Positions 1-12,302 of a DNA stretch of 64,000 nucleotides are shown here, one piece after another. The stretch spans positions 588,212 through 652,211 of the forward strand of contig WBMW01003829.1 in the NCBI GenBank assembly GCA_013396635.1. The letters are read 5' to 3'. Made by a program: the position numbers and the translations under genes. Within the stretch, counting starts at the first letter, position 1. Each line of letters begins with the position of its first letter. The stretch comes from Penelope pileata. Taxonomy: Eukaryota > Chordata > Aves > Galliformes > Cracidae. The notes below the pieces were generated by a model, which saw nothing but the letters and a program-made list of their open reading frames with translations, did no database searches and was not told the DNA's origin.

Positions 1-773
1 AAACTATCTTGCTCTGCAAATGGCACACCGCTCATTATATCAGAGTTACTGAAGACTAATTTTCAGGGATCCCAGCCTGACCCTATAATGAACTGCTCTT
101 GGCATACACTTAAGCACAGAGAAATGAGGCAGTTTGCAAAAGAGAGAGCTGCATAGCAGCAGCTGCCAAAGTGAGCCTTCTTTGGTTTCAGACGCTCCTC
201 TCTGGTGAGAGGACTGTAGATCCAAGTATTGCATTCTGGTCCTGTGACCAGACACTCCTACAGAGCCTTGTCCGTGAAGCAAATATACCATTTGGCACAC
301 TTGATCCTAAACAGCTCATGTCACAACTCTTTTGCCCAGTGGGAATGCAACTGTTCTACTGCTCAGAACACAGTGAAAGGGTGGAATTGATATTTCTGTG
401 CCTCACCCAGCAGAACAGCTTTTGGTCCAAGTGCTTCTGTAGCAAAAATTATGGAACTTTTGTAAGCTAATGTTTTATATTTTGTTCTCCTATTGTTTTC
501 TGTGAACTTTTCCATGATGAAAGAATAGGTTGAAGTAGGAAAGCGTAAGGTAGCGACGGCCTCCTAATACAGCTTCTTTATATCTAAAACCCAACAGATG
601 TTCTCCTGCTGTGTCTGTCAGAGAGAAATTAATGTAAGAAAATAACCAGCAGTGTAAACCTGAGGGCAATTGAAGCTAAAGGTATCTTCAAGCAATTATA
701 TTAAATGGCTGAGAAGACATTTATACCAGTAACCCTGACAGAGCCTTGGCCACAGTAATGTGAAAATGACTAT
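1..773. other. Intergenic, nothing recognised
   Basis: AT-neutral single-copy-looking DNA. A 99-codon frame at 171-470 has no recognisable domain and no splice context. Confidence 0.6.
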
Positions 774-836
774 TTTGGGTTTGGGTGGGCTTTAAAGTCC
801 CTTCCAACCCAAACCATTATTTGATGTGACACGATA
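774..836 (+). mobile_element. CR1 LINE 3' tail fragment
   Basis: The segment contains gtcccttccaacccaaacca, which is the sense-strand 3'UTR end of avian CR1 elements. It is followed by a degenerate version of the terminal ATTCTATGAT repeats (ttatttgatgtgacacgat). Only about 60 bases remain, as usual for severely 5'-truncated CR1 insertions. No open reading frame is present. Confidence 0.75.
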
Positions 837-887
837 CTTTTTCTCATAGGCACTTGGGGCCCCATTTAAGTAATGTTGTAGGGGAAC

Positions 888-1045
888 TGTTAGGTCAGGG
901 CTTGAACTGATGATTGAGCACCTGATGAAGGCGTATGGTTGGCCCAAGGAACGCAGGGAAATTGTTTACACCTGTGCTCCCCTGTGACCAGAAGGGGTGG
1001 ATCTGGGGTGGGGTTGCCCCAAGCTTAGATAAGGGCCAGCCAGGC
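888..1045 (+). repeat. Dispersed LTR-like repeat, copy 1
   Basis: This copy aligns with 12006-12160 over about 150 bases. Shared blocks include tgattgagcacctg, aaggaacgc, tgaccag-aggggtgga and ggccagcca. It carries an extra stretch of about 17 bases (near 956-975) absent from copy 2. The similarity stops near 1045, and the following sequence holds an imperfect duplication of a 'gtcaggagctttgaaagaaa'-type unit (1058-1080 and 1091-1112). The family is not identified; an endogenous-retroviral LTR is the best guess. No internal coding region is visible. Confidence 0.6.
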
Positions 1046-1112
1046 AATGCTCAAATGGATCAGGAGCTTGGAAAGAAAGGTTGGAAAGCAGGTCAGGAGC
1101 TTTGAAAGAAAC

Positions 1113-4100
1113 AGCAACTAGTTGAAGCAGCAGTACAATGAAGGAGCTGAAGGGAGTAGGAAATGATGATGCAGAACAGAGTCCCTATCTCCAGATGAGA
1201 TAAATGGTGTGGCCAGATAAGGAACTAGCATAGTTGTAAGAGTTTGGGGCTTTTTCTTCTATGAATGTGTGGGGCAGTGTGCCCTTGTTTAGCCTGTATT
1301 GTAGGAGTGTTGGTCTTCAGCTACAGGTGTACTTGGTGCACATATAACAACACCGTTTTCTGGCTGATTGTCTATGGGGACTGTTGGTGGATCTTGTTTC
1401 CTGCACCTTTTACTGCTTACCTTTTTCAGATTCTGTAGAAAAATGTTCAAGTTAGGAGGACTAAGTCTGCACTGGGGTCAACCTGCAGTCCTGGCTTGGC
1501 TCTACTCACAGGCCAGCCCTGCTTTTGTGTCCCCTGATATGTGAAGTGGGAAGGCATATAGACTATAGTTAGAATGAAACTGCTGAGGGCAAATGTCACT
1601 GCTATTTTTAAAAGTTAACCTTAGATTGTTCTGGAATCTCAGTAAAGTGAGGAATATATTGCTTTGAGAACTTATGGAAATGGGGAATCCAGTATTTCTC
1701 TCATCAAATTGTTTTAGTCCTCAATTGATAGAAGAGAGGAAAGAAAGTAGTATTTCTCAGCTGGTACAAGCTGCATGGTGTTTTGTTACAATAGGATATA
1801 TGCTTGTCCTAATTTCCTGCCTGTCAATGAAACCAACAGGATTACAGAGAGCAGGATTTGCTTCCATACTTCAGAATGGGCTGTTTAGAGAAACAGATTA
1901 CTGGCTGCTAAGCTAATCTTCTGAAAGAACCTACTTACTTCCAGCCTGGAGAGGAATGGAGACTACTGTCAATTTCTTGAGAGGGCAATCTATAACCAGA
2001 GCTTTTTTTTTTGTCTTACTTGCTTGACCAGAAAGTATAAATACAAGTTCAGACCTAATATCTATCTGCAAAGTATCTAGTTTACATGAATGGCAGGCAG
2101 CACCTTGGAGAAATCAGATAAGGAATGTATATGTACAGCTATACCTAGGCCAGATTGAGTTAAAGCTCTTGAAAGTTGCAGTTTCAGCACAGGCTGAATT
2201 GGATTCACCCAGCTCCTTATGGCTGCATTCTAATTAGCATCACTCTGTATTTTTCTGCAGGGTACCATAGCAAACCTGGCATACTTAATAGCATTGCCAT
2301 GCTGATTTCACAGCTTTAACTGTCAACCTACCTTCATTCTGAAGAAATGGAAAGGCTGCTTGTTGAAATACAATCTGAGAAGGAGAAAAAAGTTAGAGGG
2401 GGTGTTCAGACTTCTGAGCTTTCCTGGAGCATGAGAAAACAATGGAGTATGTAGTCCACTTCTTACTGCCCAGTAAAAAATGTCTCTTCAGATCAATATT
2501 TCCCTCTTCTCTGACTTAAACCAAATATGTGTGCCTCTGCCAGCACATTTTACAGCATGTCTTGAGTAGTTTGCAGTATGTCTTGCTATTTTTCAGCTCT
2601 TTTGCAGTCTCTGTTCAGTCGGCTGCTTCTCAGGACATCAAGGTGAGAGTACGTTGTGAGGGACTGAGTATTAATGAAGACAATGGTGTCAAATCAAACA
2701 CTCTCTTTGGCAGTTTCTTGTTTTAAGAAGCTCTTGAAAATGTAAGCACTCTTATCCACGATACTGTGTGCATATCCTTAATACACTGTTTTTAAATCCT
2801 TAGTATCTGAATAAGGCTAGTGAAGTTGATGCAGATAGAGAATAACTGACATAGCCCAAGGCCACCAAGCTCAACTGAGCTGAGGGAAATGTGCGTGCTT
2901 CATTGTATTGCTTTAACAACTCAAGTCCCCCTTTCTGTATGCATTCTCAGGAATTTATTTGGACAAAACAAATACCTACTACTCTTCATCTCCTAAATAT
3001 CCTTTTTACATGTGAGCACAAAAGCTTTATTATTTGATAATAGATTTTTTTTTTGCAGACTGTACTTTGGTTTATTTTCATAAAAGACTTTCCTAACAGA
3101 TGTAGGAGCTGGATTTTAACCACACTGGTGTTTTGGGCAGCCAATTCTACTTCTGTGTTCAGATTTACTTGACAAACTGATACTAAAAGTATACTAATTT
3201 TTTTTTCCAATACCTCCCCTTTGGTCCTGCTGTTAATGCATTGCTAAAAATTTGCACAGGTAGAGTACCTTTAAAAACACTTCTATATCAGAATACCCTA
3301 GGGATAAGTGTTAATACTGTTGCTCTACTTGCCTACAAATTGGAAACCATAGGGCATGGTGTGACAAATCATCCTGAATCTATGGAGTTGAGAGGGAGGA
3401 AAAAGAGCTAAGATTAAATGAATTTGTGGAATTCCTCTTTTCTTTCTGTTTCTGAAACCTGGCTCTTCTGTCTCATCTGACTAAGCCTCTGGGACTCGAG
3501 TCATCCTAAACATAAAAATTGCAAGGCTCAATCAGACAAACTTCTGTTAAACAAAGGCTTCTGTCTGCAACATTGAGTAGCAACAATTGTTAGGGAAAGA
3601 GTACAAGCTCAGACTGTGTATACAATCTTCTCAGTCTTGGAAATATCTGGTACTAACGCTTCAAAAGGTTTCTAGAAGACAAGCTTTTATTTTAAATTTA
3701 ATTACCGGTAATGGACTTTGGTGGATTTATCTTCTCCCTGAGCCTGTTCATAACTCTTAGAATCCTGTAGCAGTAGGTTCCACAATTTGTTTTATCTTAA
3801 GTAAATAAACTACTTTTACTCGTGACTTCATAACCAGTGGGTTGCCTCTTAGATCTAGTACTATAAGAGACAGAACAATTTCTTTCCCTATCCTTTCTAG
3901 AATTCTGTAGACTGAGTTAATCCACTGACTGCAGTGGATTCCAGGCTGATGATTTATGAAGTGAAAGCAAATGCCTGCTGTAGATGCAAGTGCAACTCAC
4001 ATTATCTACCTCTCTCTTAGTTACTTGTCATAGTAGTATGCTAATGACAGCTTGGGGCAGGTGTGATTTCCATTTGTGTGATAAACCAGTTGTGTACATA

Positions 4101-6170
4101 TGTTCTGAAAATGTGATGACAGATTGGGAATGCACCCAGTTAGACAACCCATGTCCTCCTCAGCACTTGTGTTGGTGGGTGCTGTGCTCAGTCAATTAAC
4201 AGTTTGTCAACAGCTGATTACAGAATATCCAAATTAAGATAGCACCTCCTGCTAAGTAGATTCAGCTTCTTTTAGGATATCAGCACCTTGGTAATGACGT
4301 TCTGTTTCCAGGCTGAGCTTAGTTTCCTTGTCAGTTCTGCTAGCCTCTTGCTGCACAGTCTCAGTGTGAACAACAGTTTTGTTGTTCTTTCTGAGACTTT
4401 CTGAGACTTTGGAGGTTTTATCAATTTTTTTTCATGATGACAAGGAATTAACACTGGCCCTGGAATGTCAATGCAACAAGTCAAGCCTTATGTTGCTGTA
4501 AGACAGGGTGGAAAAGTATTCTGCTTCATGAAGGGCGAAAGGGCTATTTTGATCTTGACTGAGCTTTCTTTTGTGGTGTGGGTTTATACAGAAGTGGCGT
4601 ATGTGCTTTCTCCTTAGCAGAACTGTAGCTTTGAATACTAATTCTTCCCTTGGATGTCATCTCCACCATGATTTGCTCAGATATCTTTCAAGATGCACTT
4701 GAGACACGTCTATAGCAGCAAGTGGAATGACTGGCTCTTTTACACTCCATAGTGAATGTTTGTTCCCAAATCTGTTACAAAACATCCATGCTGCTGGAGA
4801 TGCTTTGATTTTCCTTTAGTTTCTGTTTTGCTGATGTTGATGTTTGTTGATGTTTGCTGATTTTTTCCATTCTGTATTCTATGTGGCCAAACTGTTCTAG
4901 TGTCTTCCATTTATTTGTAGCATTTTAGAGTGCATAGTTACAAAATCAATTATTTGCAAGGCACAGGTATCAGACAATCATGCATTTCTTGAGCTTATAA
5001 TAAGAGACAAACAGAGGAATAAAGTGCTTTAAGGATAAACAATACAAGTCTTGAAATTTCAAATTTTGTGCTGACTGCAGGGCAATGAGAGATGTATGGG
5101 CAATGTCTCCATCAAAATAGAGATGGGGGAAAAACAACGACAAAATTGGAAAGGCAGCATTTATTGCTCATTTTTTCCAGGTGCAAGTAGATGTTCAAGC
5201 CTTCTGGGAGGGTAATCAGTCTCTGTAGGAGCAAGATTATCTGATTGTGTATATGAAGTTGCTTTTCTTAAAATCCTTTATTTAGAAATTGTAGGTCACT
5301 AGCATAAACTGATTACACAGGCTCAAGATGACACCCTTGCCTCTCTGCTCTATTCCTTCCATGTTTCCAGGTCAGAGGGGACAAACTTTGTTAAGCCTGG
5401 CACTGAGACGGCAGCTGGAAGGCTGCCTATGAGTACCCTGTCTGTATACTAGCGTAATGAGAAGCATCAAAGGGTGGAGGCAGCATGCTGGACTGTGTCA
5501 GCTCTGAGCTGCACTGCAGCTCACAGTATGGTTTTGGATTTCAGCATGCTCCCAAGGCAAAGTTGCTCAGAATGTCTTTTCACATCCATTCTTCTGCCTC
5601 TGCACATGCATGCAACTCTGCAGGGCTGAAGGCTGCAGGGGACAGTTCCATGTGAATCTTGCATTGCAGTTAAACTTTGACTTCTACTATAAAAATAGAT
5701 GTAAAATTCTGGTTAAAATTAGTGTATAAATAACTTGTTATTTTCTTGGGACATGTGGTCTCATTACTGGACTCTTGATGGCTGTTGCTCCAATGTGTAT
5801 TTAGACAATTCTTTTGCTGCCTTTGCGGAAGAAATGAACTTGTTTTACCTTGTGCCTTTGTGCACACTATAAGGGACAATTCCAATTAAAAGTAAAGCTA
5901 ATCAAGAACACACTAATCAAATTATCTGCCTGCACCTTTAGCAACACTTTCTTATTTTAAAAACAAGGGAGATAAATTGAAGATAGCAAAGTGCACTATG
6001 TCTACATTTTGCAACTCTTAGCTTCTGACACTGTATATTCCCTGCTCCAGAGAAAATTCAGCTGCACATAAAGATAGGAAGTAATTTTACTTCTTGGAGG
6101 CCTTGTGTTTAAACAGCCTACAATGGCTTAAATCTAGTGGAATACTCATGAGCTTTCTCATCTTTTTTTT
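1113..6170. other. Intergenic, no gene recognised
   Basis: Only short chance frames (80 codons or fewer) occur. Small local duplications are visible: tttctgagac twice at 4388-4411, and tgatgttgatgttt-type units at 4829-4861. No RNA gene, exon or large repeat could be identified. Confidence 0.6.
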
Positions 6171-6191
6171 GGGAGGGGGGAGGGGGGGTGG
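6171..6191 (+). repeat. G-rich tract with quadruplex-forming pattern
   Basis: After a T run the + strand reads gggaggggggagggggggtg. Four or more G3 runs with loops of 1-4 bases can be drawn, satisfying the usual G-quadruplex pattern. It is the clearest such motif outside the CpG island. Confidence 0.8.
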
Positions 6192-8529
6192 AATGAGATC
6201 TGTCATTATGCCACATGAAAAATGAGTCCTCTTTCTGTAGTCATCTCTGTTAATTACCAGGTTAAAACTTACATTTCCTTGTAAAATGAACTTGAATTCT
6301 GTTAATAACTTCAAAAAGAACAGTTTTTTTAGCGTTATCTTTGGTTTTCTTGTCAAAACATTACTTCTTAGTGCGTTACCTCCATTACAATAAATTGAGG
6401 GAGAAGGAAAAAATGCAAAAAAAAAAAAGGGAATCATAAGACTATGCAAGCTATGGTGAAAGAAAGATTGAGACCTGGATTGTCATACGTTCTTGTAAGG
6501 AGTGAAAATGCCCCTTTCACTCTGTGCCACCAGCTCCCTGCACTGGGTATGTGGAAACATTGTATGAAGCAAACCTGCCTATTTCTTTTCCCTTGAGTTA
6601 ACTGCGGGGAGCAGGGAGGCAGCAGTAATAGGCAGAGCTTCAAATTCCACTCCTGCTCTCTGTCCCAAGTGTGGGCGAGCAACCAGGAAGCTCTTACGGA
6701 TGAACTGTTCTGAAAAGCTCAGTGAATGTTGAGCACTTTGAATCCTGCATCTCATTAAAAGCCAATGGAAATTAGGCTCTTCGCCAGGTCTAAAATGTAC
6801 TTGGGCTGAGCATTAGAAATGAAATATATTCCTGTTTGAACTTGGGTTCTTCATTTGCCATGTTTTTGAAAATCACCCTTGACTTCTTAACATTACTCAA
6901 GGACAAAAAGGGCAAGGAGGAGCTAAAAATCTACTGAGGAATGCAGTAGGGTCTGAGTTGAAAAGCACCTGCAGGCTAATTGTGAGGCATGTTCCAGCCG
7001 TGTAGAATAAATGCTACTGAAAATATTTGAACATCACTATATGATTTAGTCAGCTTTGAATGTCAGATCATACAGTGGAATGTATGTACATCTTCAAAAG
7101 AAGAGAACTGATAAATTTACCCCACTTCTATTGTGAGATGACTTGAACAGACTCTTGCTTTGAGCTGATGTTGCCTCAAATGTGGAGCAGAGGATCAAGC
7201 CCCTGTTGGGGTGAGAAGAAAGGAGTCAGGATCCTCTTCTGCTGCTGTGCAATTCACCTCACCTGCAGGTGCATGTGCTTCTCCAGCTGCAAATGGGCTG
7301 AGGAACACCCATGAAAACCTCTATGTGAAAGTTGCATAATAGAACTTTGATGCACTCCAGAAGATTTCATTGTCATTATACTTGCATGTAATTTTCATTT
7401 AGGAGTTAATTTACTTAACTAGCAATGATAGTCACTCATCATTATCAAGGTAGATGGACAATATGTTCTTTAAGCAAGCAGTGTGATCATCTGTGGGCAG
7501 CATCCTAATTTAACTCTGATCATTCTTGAAATACCTTAATGAGAGATTCACTGAAAGCCTCAGTACAGAATAGCTGCATTAAAGGACTAAGAAATCTATG
7601 TATTCTGTCTTTCATTAACACATAAATACCTCAAGCATCCTACAGAAATTGTCATTTCTTAAACAATTTCCTCTAAAAACCACACACAACTTTTTGGATC
7701 AGTGTAAAAACATACTTGCTGAGTAACAGTGTGCTGGGCCCTTCATTTTCTGAAAAAATCAAATAACTCTTGGTAAGAAGTAATGAGTTCCCGCTGCTTC
7801 TCTCCTGGAAATGGGTGGCACAATTCATCCCCTCTCATCCCATGCTATCTGATCTCCATTGTTATTAAGTAAAGACAAATAGTTTTCTTAGCTGAATGTA
7901 CTTCAATGAGCCATGTAGAACTGATAGTCATGATAAAATGCTAGGTTCGTGGAAGAAAAGCATTTGTTTTACTAAAATGCTGTATGCAGATGTTGAAATG
8001 AGAGTCATACTGAAAATGCTAATCTTTTCCTTTTGGTCTGTTTCCTTGCAGATTTACTGTTATTGGTTCTACTTGTTTTGCTGATGCACGCAAGTTCCTT
8101 CGCGACAAACTTGAGAGGTACTTAGAAATGAATAAGGGGCGGAAAGAGAAGGGATGTTGCCTTTGAACGTTTGAGGAGAAATGAAAGTCAGCTATGAAAA
8201 TCTGTCCTGTCATAGGCCTTCCTTTAGAAACAATAGTTGTTTAATAGCTAATGTGATCTTTGGAGATCCTGTTCTAACTTTGTACTAGTTTATGTGCACG
8301 AAGCTATGATTTAGTCTGTACAGATGAGAATGTGAAGGTATTAACCATCATCAAACTAAAGTGAATAAATACATTTTTCTTTTATTGGAAAGATTTGATC
8401 CCAGTCTCCCTCTGGCACGGCTCAACAACATGGGCTGTCTGCTCTGTAGGAAAAGAAGCCAGGTGTGGAGTGTGAGAGTAATGCAGACAGGAGGGGTGAC
8501 CAGGAGGAATTAGAGTCAGAGACCAGTGA

Positions 8530-8553
8530 TCTGACCAGAGACCTCTGGTCAGA
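8530..8553. repeat. Perfect 11-bp inverted repeat with 2-base spacer
   Basis: The left arm tctgaccagag (8530-8540) is followed by ac and the exact reverse complement ctctggtcaga (8543-8553). It lies in a locally GC-richer, purine-rich block (about 8420-8780) within AT-rich flanks. It could be a cruciform-forming site, a dimeric protein-binding site or a remnant of an unrecognised mobile element. Confidence 0.9.
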
Positions 8554-9196
8554 GAGCAGCAGGGGTGAGGCTAGTCTGAGGCAAAGCCAAGAAGCATGGG
8601 TGGTATGTGTAGGTCAGGGCTAGAGTCACAGAGATGTGAACCTGGTTGCAGATGTACAACTGCACAGAGGCAAGGGCTGGCAGTAAAGCCTCAGCTTGAA
8701 ATCAGTTATGGAGGAAAGGAGGGGCTTTCTTCACAACAGCTCTTATCAGTGAAGAAACTGACCTTGGACTCAGCCAGCTAAACTACCCAGTTCTCCCAAA
8801 TAAGAGTCTTAGGTGGGGAATGCACTCTGGACTCTGACAGCTGGATCTTCTATTTCTAAATTGTGTGTTAACTAACTGTGAAACTGTTTCATGTAGTTTG
8901 CCACAAGCCCCAAATACAGATAAAGTAAAATCAGATTGACACACTTAGTATTTTGCTTACTGTCTTCTGCCTATATTTCCAATTTTCTTTTGCTGTGAAG
9001 TGTACTTAGGATCCAGTCCAGAGCTGATTGAAACCAGTGGAAATGACAAATTTCTTTCAAATTCCTGAACTTTGGATGAATACTGAAGGCATGATAATAT
9101 TTGAAGTTCAGAATGGTATTTTTTTTTTAGAACTGAAAGGTGTTCTATCTACTTTTATTCCTGCCTTATATATTTGTGTACTCTCCCTGCCCACTA

Positions 9197-9251
9197 AAAA
9201 ACAAAACAAACAAACAAAAAAACAAGAACAAAAAAGGAAAAACAAAAAACC
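9197..9251 (+). repeat. A-rich (CAAA)n-like low-complexity tract
   Basis: About 55 bases consist almost only of A and C in the pattern aaacaaacaaac, degrading to aaaaaac units. It could be simple-repeat expansion or an old poly-A tail. A separate A15 run lies at 9629-9643. Confidence 0.8.
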
Positions 9252-12005
9252 AGTTTTACAGTAAAAAGATTCTGCTTGATATAAAACTGTGTGGAGCTTG
9301 GGGGAATGAATTTCTTAATTTTTTTTTGGTTAGCGGAGGCATAAGTTTTTTAAAAGTTTAACAAATGATTTCATAGAAAATGAGTGTGTTGAAGGTTAGC
9401 AAACTAGGCCTATCTGCACAAGGGAAGTAGAGGTTTAGTAAAAACATTTAATCCCTAAATGACATATTTCAACTGTGAATTGCCATCAAAGTGCTTCAAA
9501 ATAATCTTTTTCTGGTCTTTTGTGTATTTGAATCTGGGTAGTGTTGCTTCCTCCTGTATTTTCATTTTGATCTAATATTTACCATGTTTCAGACATCCAC
9601 TGTTTATTCAGAAACTGACATTTCTGCCAAAAAAAAAAAAAAATCTATGAAGGATTTTAAAGGTCTGGCTTTCCCTTGAAAAATTAACCTCCTGATAAAA
9701 TTTCTGCCAGTTCATGAGTCATAGCAGATCTATTCCTCCTAAATAGTAGGACTACTTAATGTTGTATATTTTTATACGGTGTGAGTTTTTTAACTACTTA
9801 AGCTGCTGTGGTTGCAGTTCTAGTTGAAGGACTGTCTTACCTAGGAATAGGAGAAGTTTGATTTGGTGTATGTGATCAGCAGCTAGGAATGTCTCCTATG
9901 CTCACTGAAGTTATTTCTCACAAGGTGAAATGCAATACAGAATTAGATCTTAATGCATAGACATCTCATACTGAAAATACTGGAGACAAGGCTGTTACGG
10001 CTATGTTAAAAGCAGAAGGGCCACTGAGGAATGTCTTCTAGTGGGGGAAGTCTCATAAATAAAACCTATTGTCTTTATTGTCCTTTGGAGTTACTACATA
10101 CACAACAAGTGGTTGAGTCAAGCCAAGAAAAAGACAAAGGGAATTAGAACTGGAAGCAGGCCAGTGGAATGATGGATAGTGGATTAGTCAGTACATGGAA
10201 ACTTTATTTGGCATTCATACAGTCTTCAGTCTCAAAGAAGAACTGCAGTGTTCCTCTGGGAGATTATTTTAAGATTCCAAAGAATGTATGTGATGTTCTT
10301 TAGTATTGAACAATTTCATTGTATACCCATCCAGCTTGCATTTTTTTTTAAATTCAGAAGTAACAAGTACAGAGCATCCTCTGGATGCACAGTTACTACT
10401 TTTCTCCAGGAAAAGAGGGAAGCAGAAAAACTATGCTGGTTTCCAGCTCCACAATACCTATTGGTCTTCCCAGATTCCTTTTGTAGCACACTGCAGCCTT
10501 TGATTCTCTCACTTATGTTAGTCAGGAATTCTTTGCCACTACAAAGGCAATAGAATGAAATTTGCTGTTAATATCATTTATAGCAAATTATTTTAGCTGC
10601 TAAATATAAACTAATTCAAATTAATTGTGAAACTATTTTCAAGGTTAACTTTCAGTGAGAGGTCTTGAGACTTACTTTTAAAAATGTTTTTCCTGTTTTT
10701 GTTGTCTTAGAATCAAATTAAGTAATCCTACCAAAGGGGAGTTTGTAGGGTAGCTGTGCGTAACACTGGCATTTGAACACGAGCATCCAAACAGTTGTGA
10801 TACCTGGAAAGTCCCTTTCATGTAAAATACACCTTAACCAGCAACGTTACAGCCAAATTAGATTGCTATTAGAATATTGAAACTATATTTAGGTTATTGC
10901 AGAGATGGTGCACAAAAATACATTTTGAAAGATGAGTGATGAAAATCAAGCCTAAAAAGCCTTGTCCTTTTGTCTGATCAGAGCTTAAAATGAAGCACTA
11001 CTAATAACCGAAAATTGGGTGACAAATATGGGGTAATTCAAGTAGAGGAAAAGAGAAAGGGGCTTTTTCAACTATGTTGGAATAAGAGACTGACTTAATG
11101 TTAACACGTTCATCTGCTTGCACTTGTTAGCTGATCCCTATAATCAGATTACCTGTAAAGTCATGTTCATCAGGACAAAGTTGTGTACTGTCATAACATT
11201 ACTTGTTCTCCTTATATTCAGCTTTATTCAAAGTTTGAGTTTGGAAAACAGCTTGAAACCTGTTGTAAAGAACTTTGGCAAGCATCGACTTGTAAAAATA
11301 AGATATCAGATCAAATCTTGAGTTAAATGAGCAGTTCCAGTTCACTCTCCAGTTAATCTTGAGTGCTGTTAGTGGCTGAGAAGTAGGTACAGGAAAGAAA
11401 AAGGTTCAAGATACCTTTCAGTCTGCTGGAGAAGTTTAGGATCCAAAGTATAATTCCAGTAAATTTGACCGAAAGTTAACTACTTAATATTAAGATAGTG
11501 GATGCAAGCTTGATATTAGTAATGTCATGAGAGAATACCCTTTCTTCTCCTTTCCTGTGCCCAGACCTGTAAGGAACAGTACTGCTTGGGAATAAGGCTG
11601 TGGCCTTCACCACTGGACTGGAAGAATTAAAGCTGTGCTCAAGGAAAGCTTGAAAAATAAGCAGTGTTCAAGTTTTGTAGATGGTATAATAGGCAATATG
11701 AGAGTGAAGCTGGGTAATAGACAAGCACATCCGTAGTCTCTTGAAGAAATTAGGTCCATGCAAGCTACCTGTGATACTGTGGGATGAGGCAGTGTGAACT
11801 AAGAGTGGTCAAGGTATAGCACTTAAAAAATATGCAGCCTGAATTATACATATAATTGTACTTGTCCTGCTGATGAACAGAGACTGAGAGTAGGTTTACT
11901 GTTTGAGCAGAGTAACTGAATGACTAGGAATCAAGAGATAGTAACTAGTAGATCATAAGATGAGTAATAAGATAAGTATAAAATGAAGTCATTGACTGTA
12001 AGGAA

Positions 12006-12302
12006 AACATGACGTCATGGCCTGAATTAGTGATTGAGCACCTGGTGAAGGGTGGTGGCTGACCTAAGGAACGCCTGTACCCCCCTTCCATGTGACCAGG
12101 AGGGGTGGACCCAGGGTGGGACTACCCTGGGCTTATTTTAGAGCCAGCCACCAAGGGGAAAGGTTCTCTTGTGTGGGATCTGGGTGTTCCTCATCTCTGT
12201 GGGAGATGGCTATTGTGTAAGTTGAAATTTTTTGGTTACAATCATTAAACCATTTAATAATTTACCTGGGATCACTTCTGTGATTGTGTGTTTGATTATC
12301 AC
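12006..12302 (+). repeat. Dispersed LTR-like repeat, copy 2
   Basis: The first 150 bases match copy 1 at 888-1045 at roughly three-quarters identity by eye. The remainder includes a T-rich stretch and attaaaccatttaataattt, which resembles an LTR polyadenylation region. It ends near a run of tctgtgattat-type units (12270-12329). A perfect CRE palindrome, tgacgtca (12010-12017), lies at its 5' edge. This is consistent with a solo LTR, but terminal TG..CA and target-site duplications could not be confirmed. Confidence 0.55.

Larger units (their letters stand above)
6192..12005. other. Intergenic, no gene recognised
   Basis: AT-rich sequence with low-complexity tracts near 9.2 and 9.6 kb. A GC-richer block at about 8420-8780 contains the 8530-8553 palindrome. 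No coding feature is supported. The longest frames (about 120 codons on the minus strand at 6087-6449 and 101 codons at 10248-10553) lack recognisable similarity. Confidence 0.6.

Noticed and set aside
8041..8170. Possible exon after tttccttgcag at about 8050
   Set aside because: The acceptor looks acceptable, but the following frames do not resemble a known protein and no paired donor is convincing.
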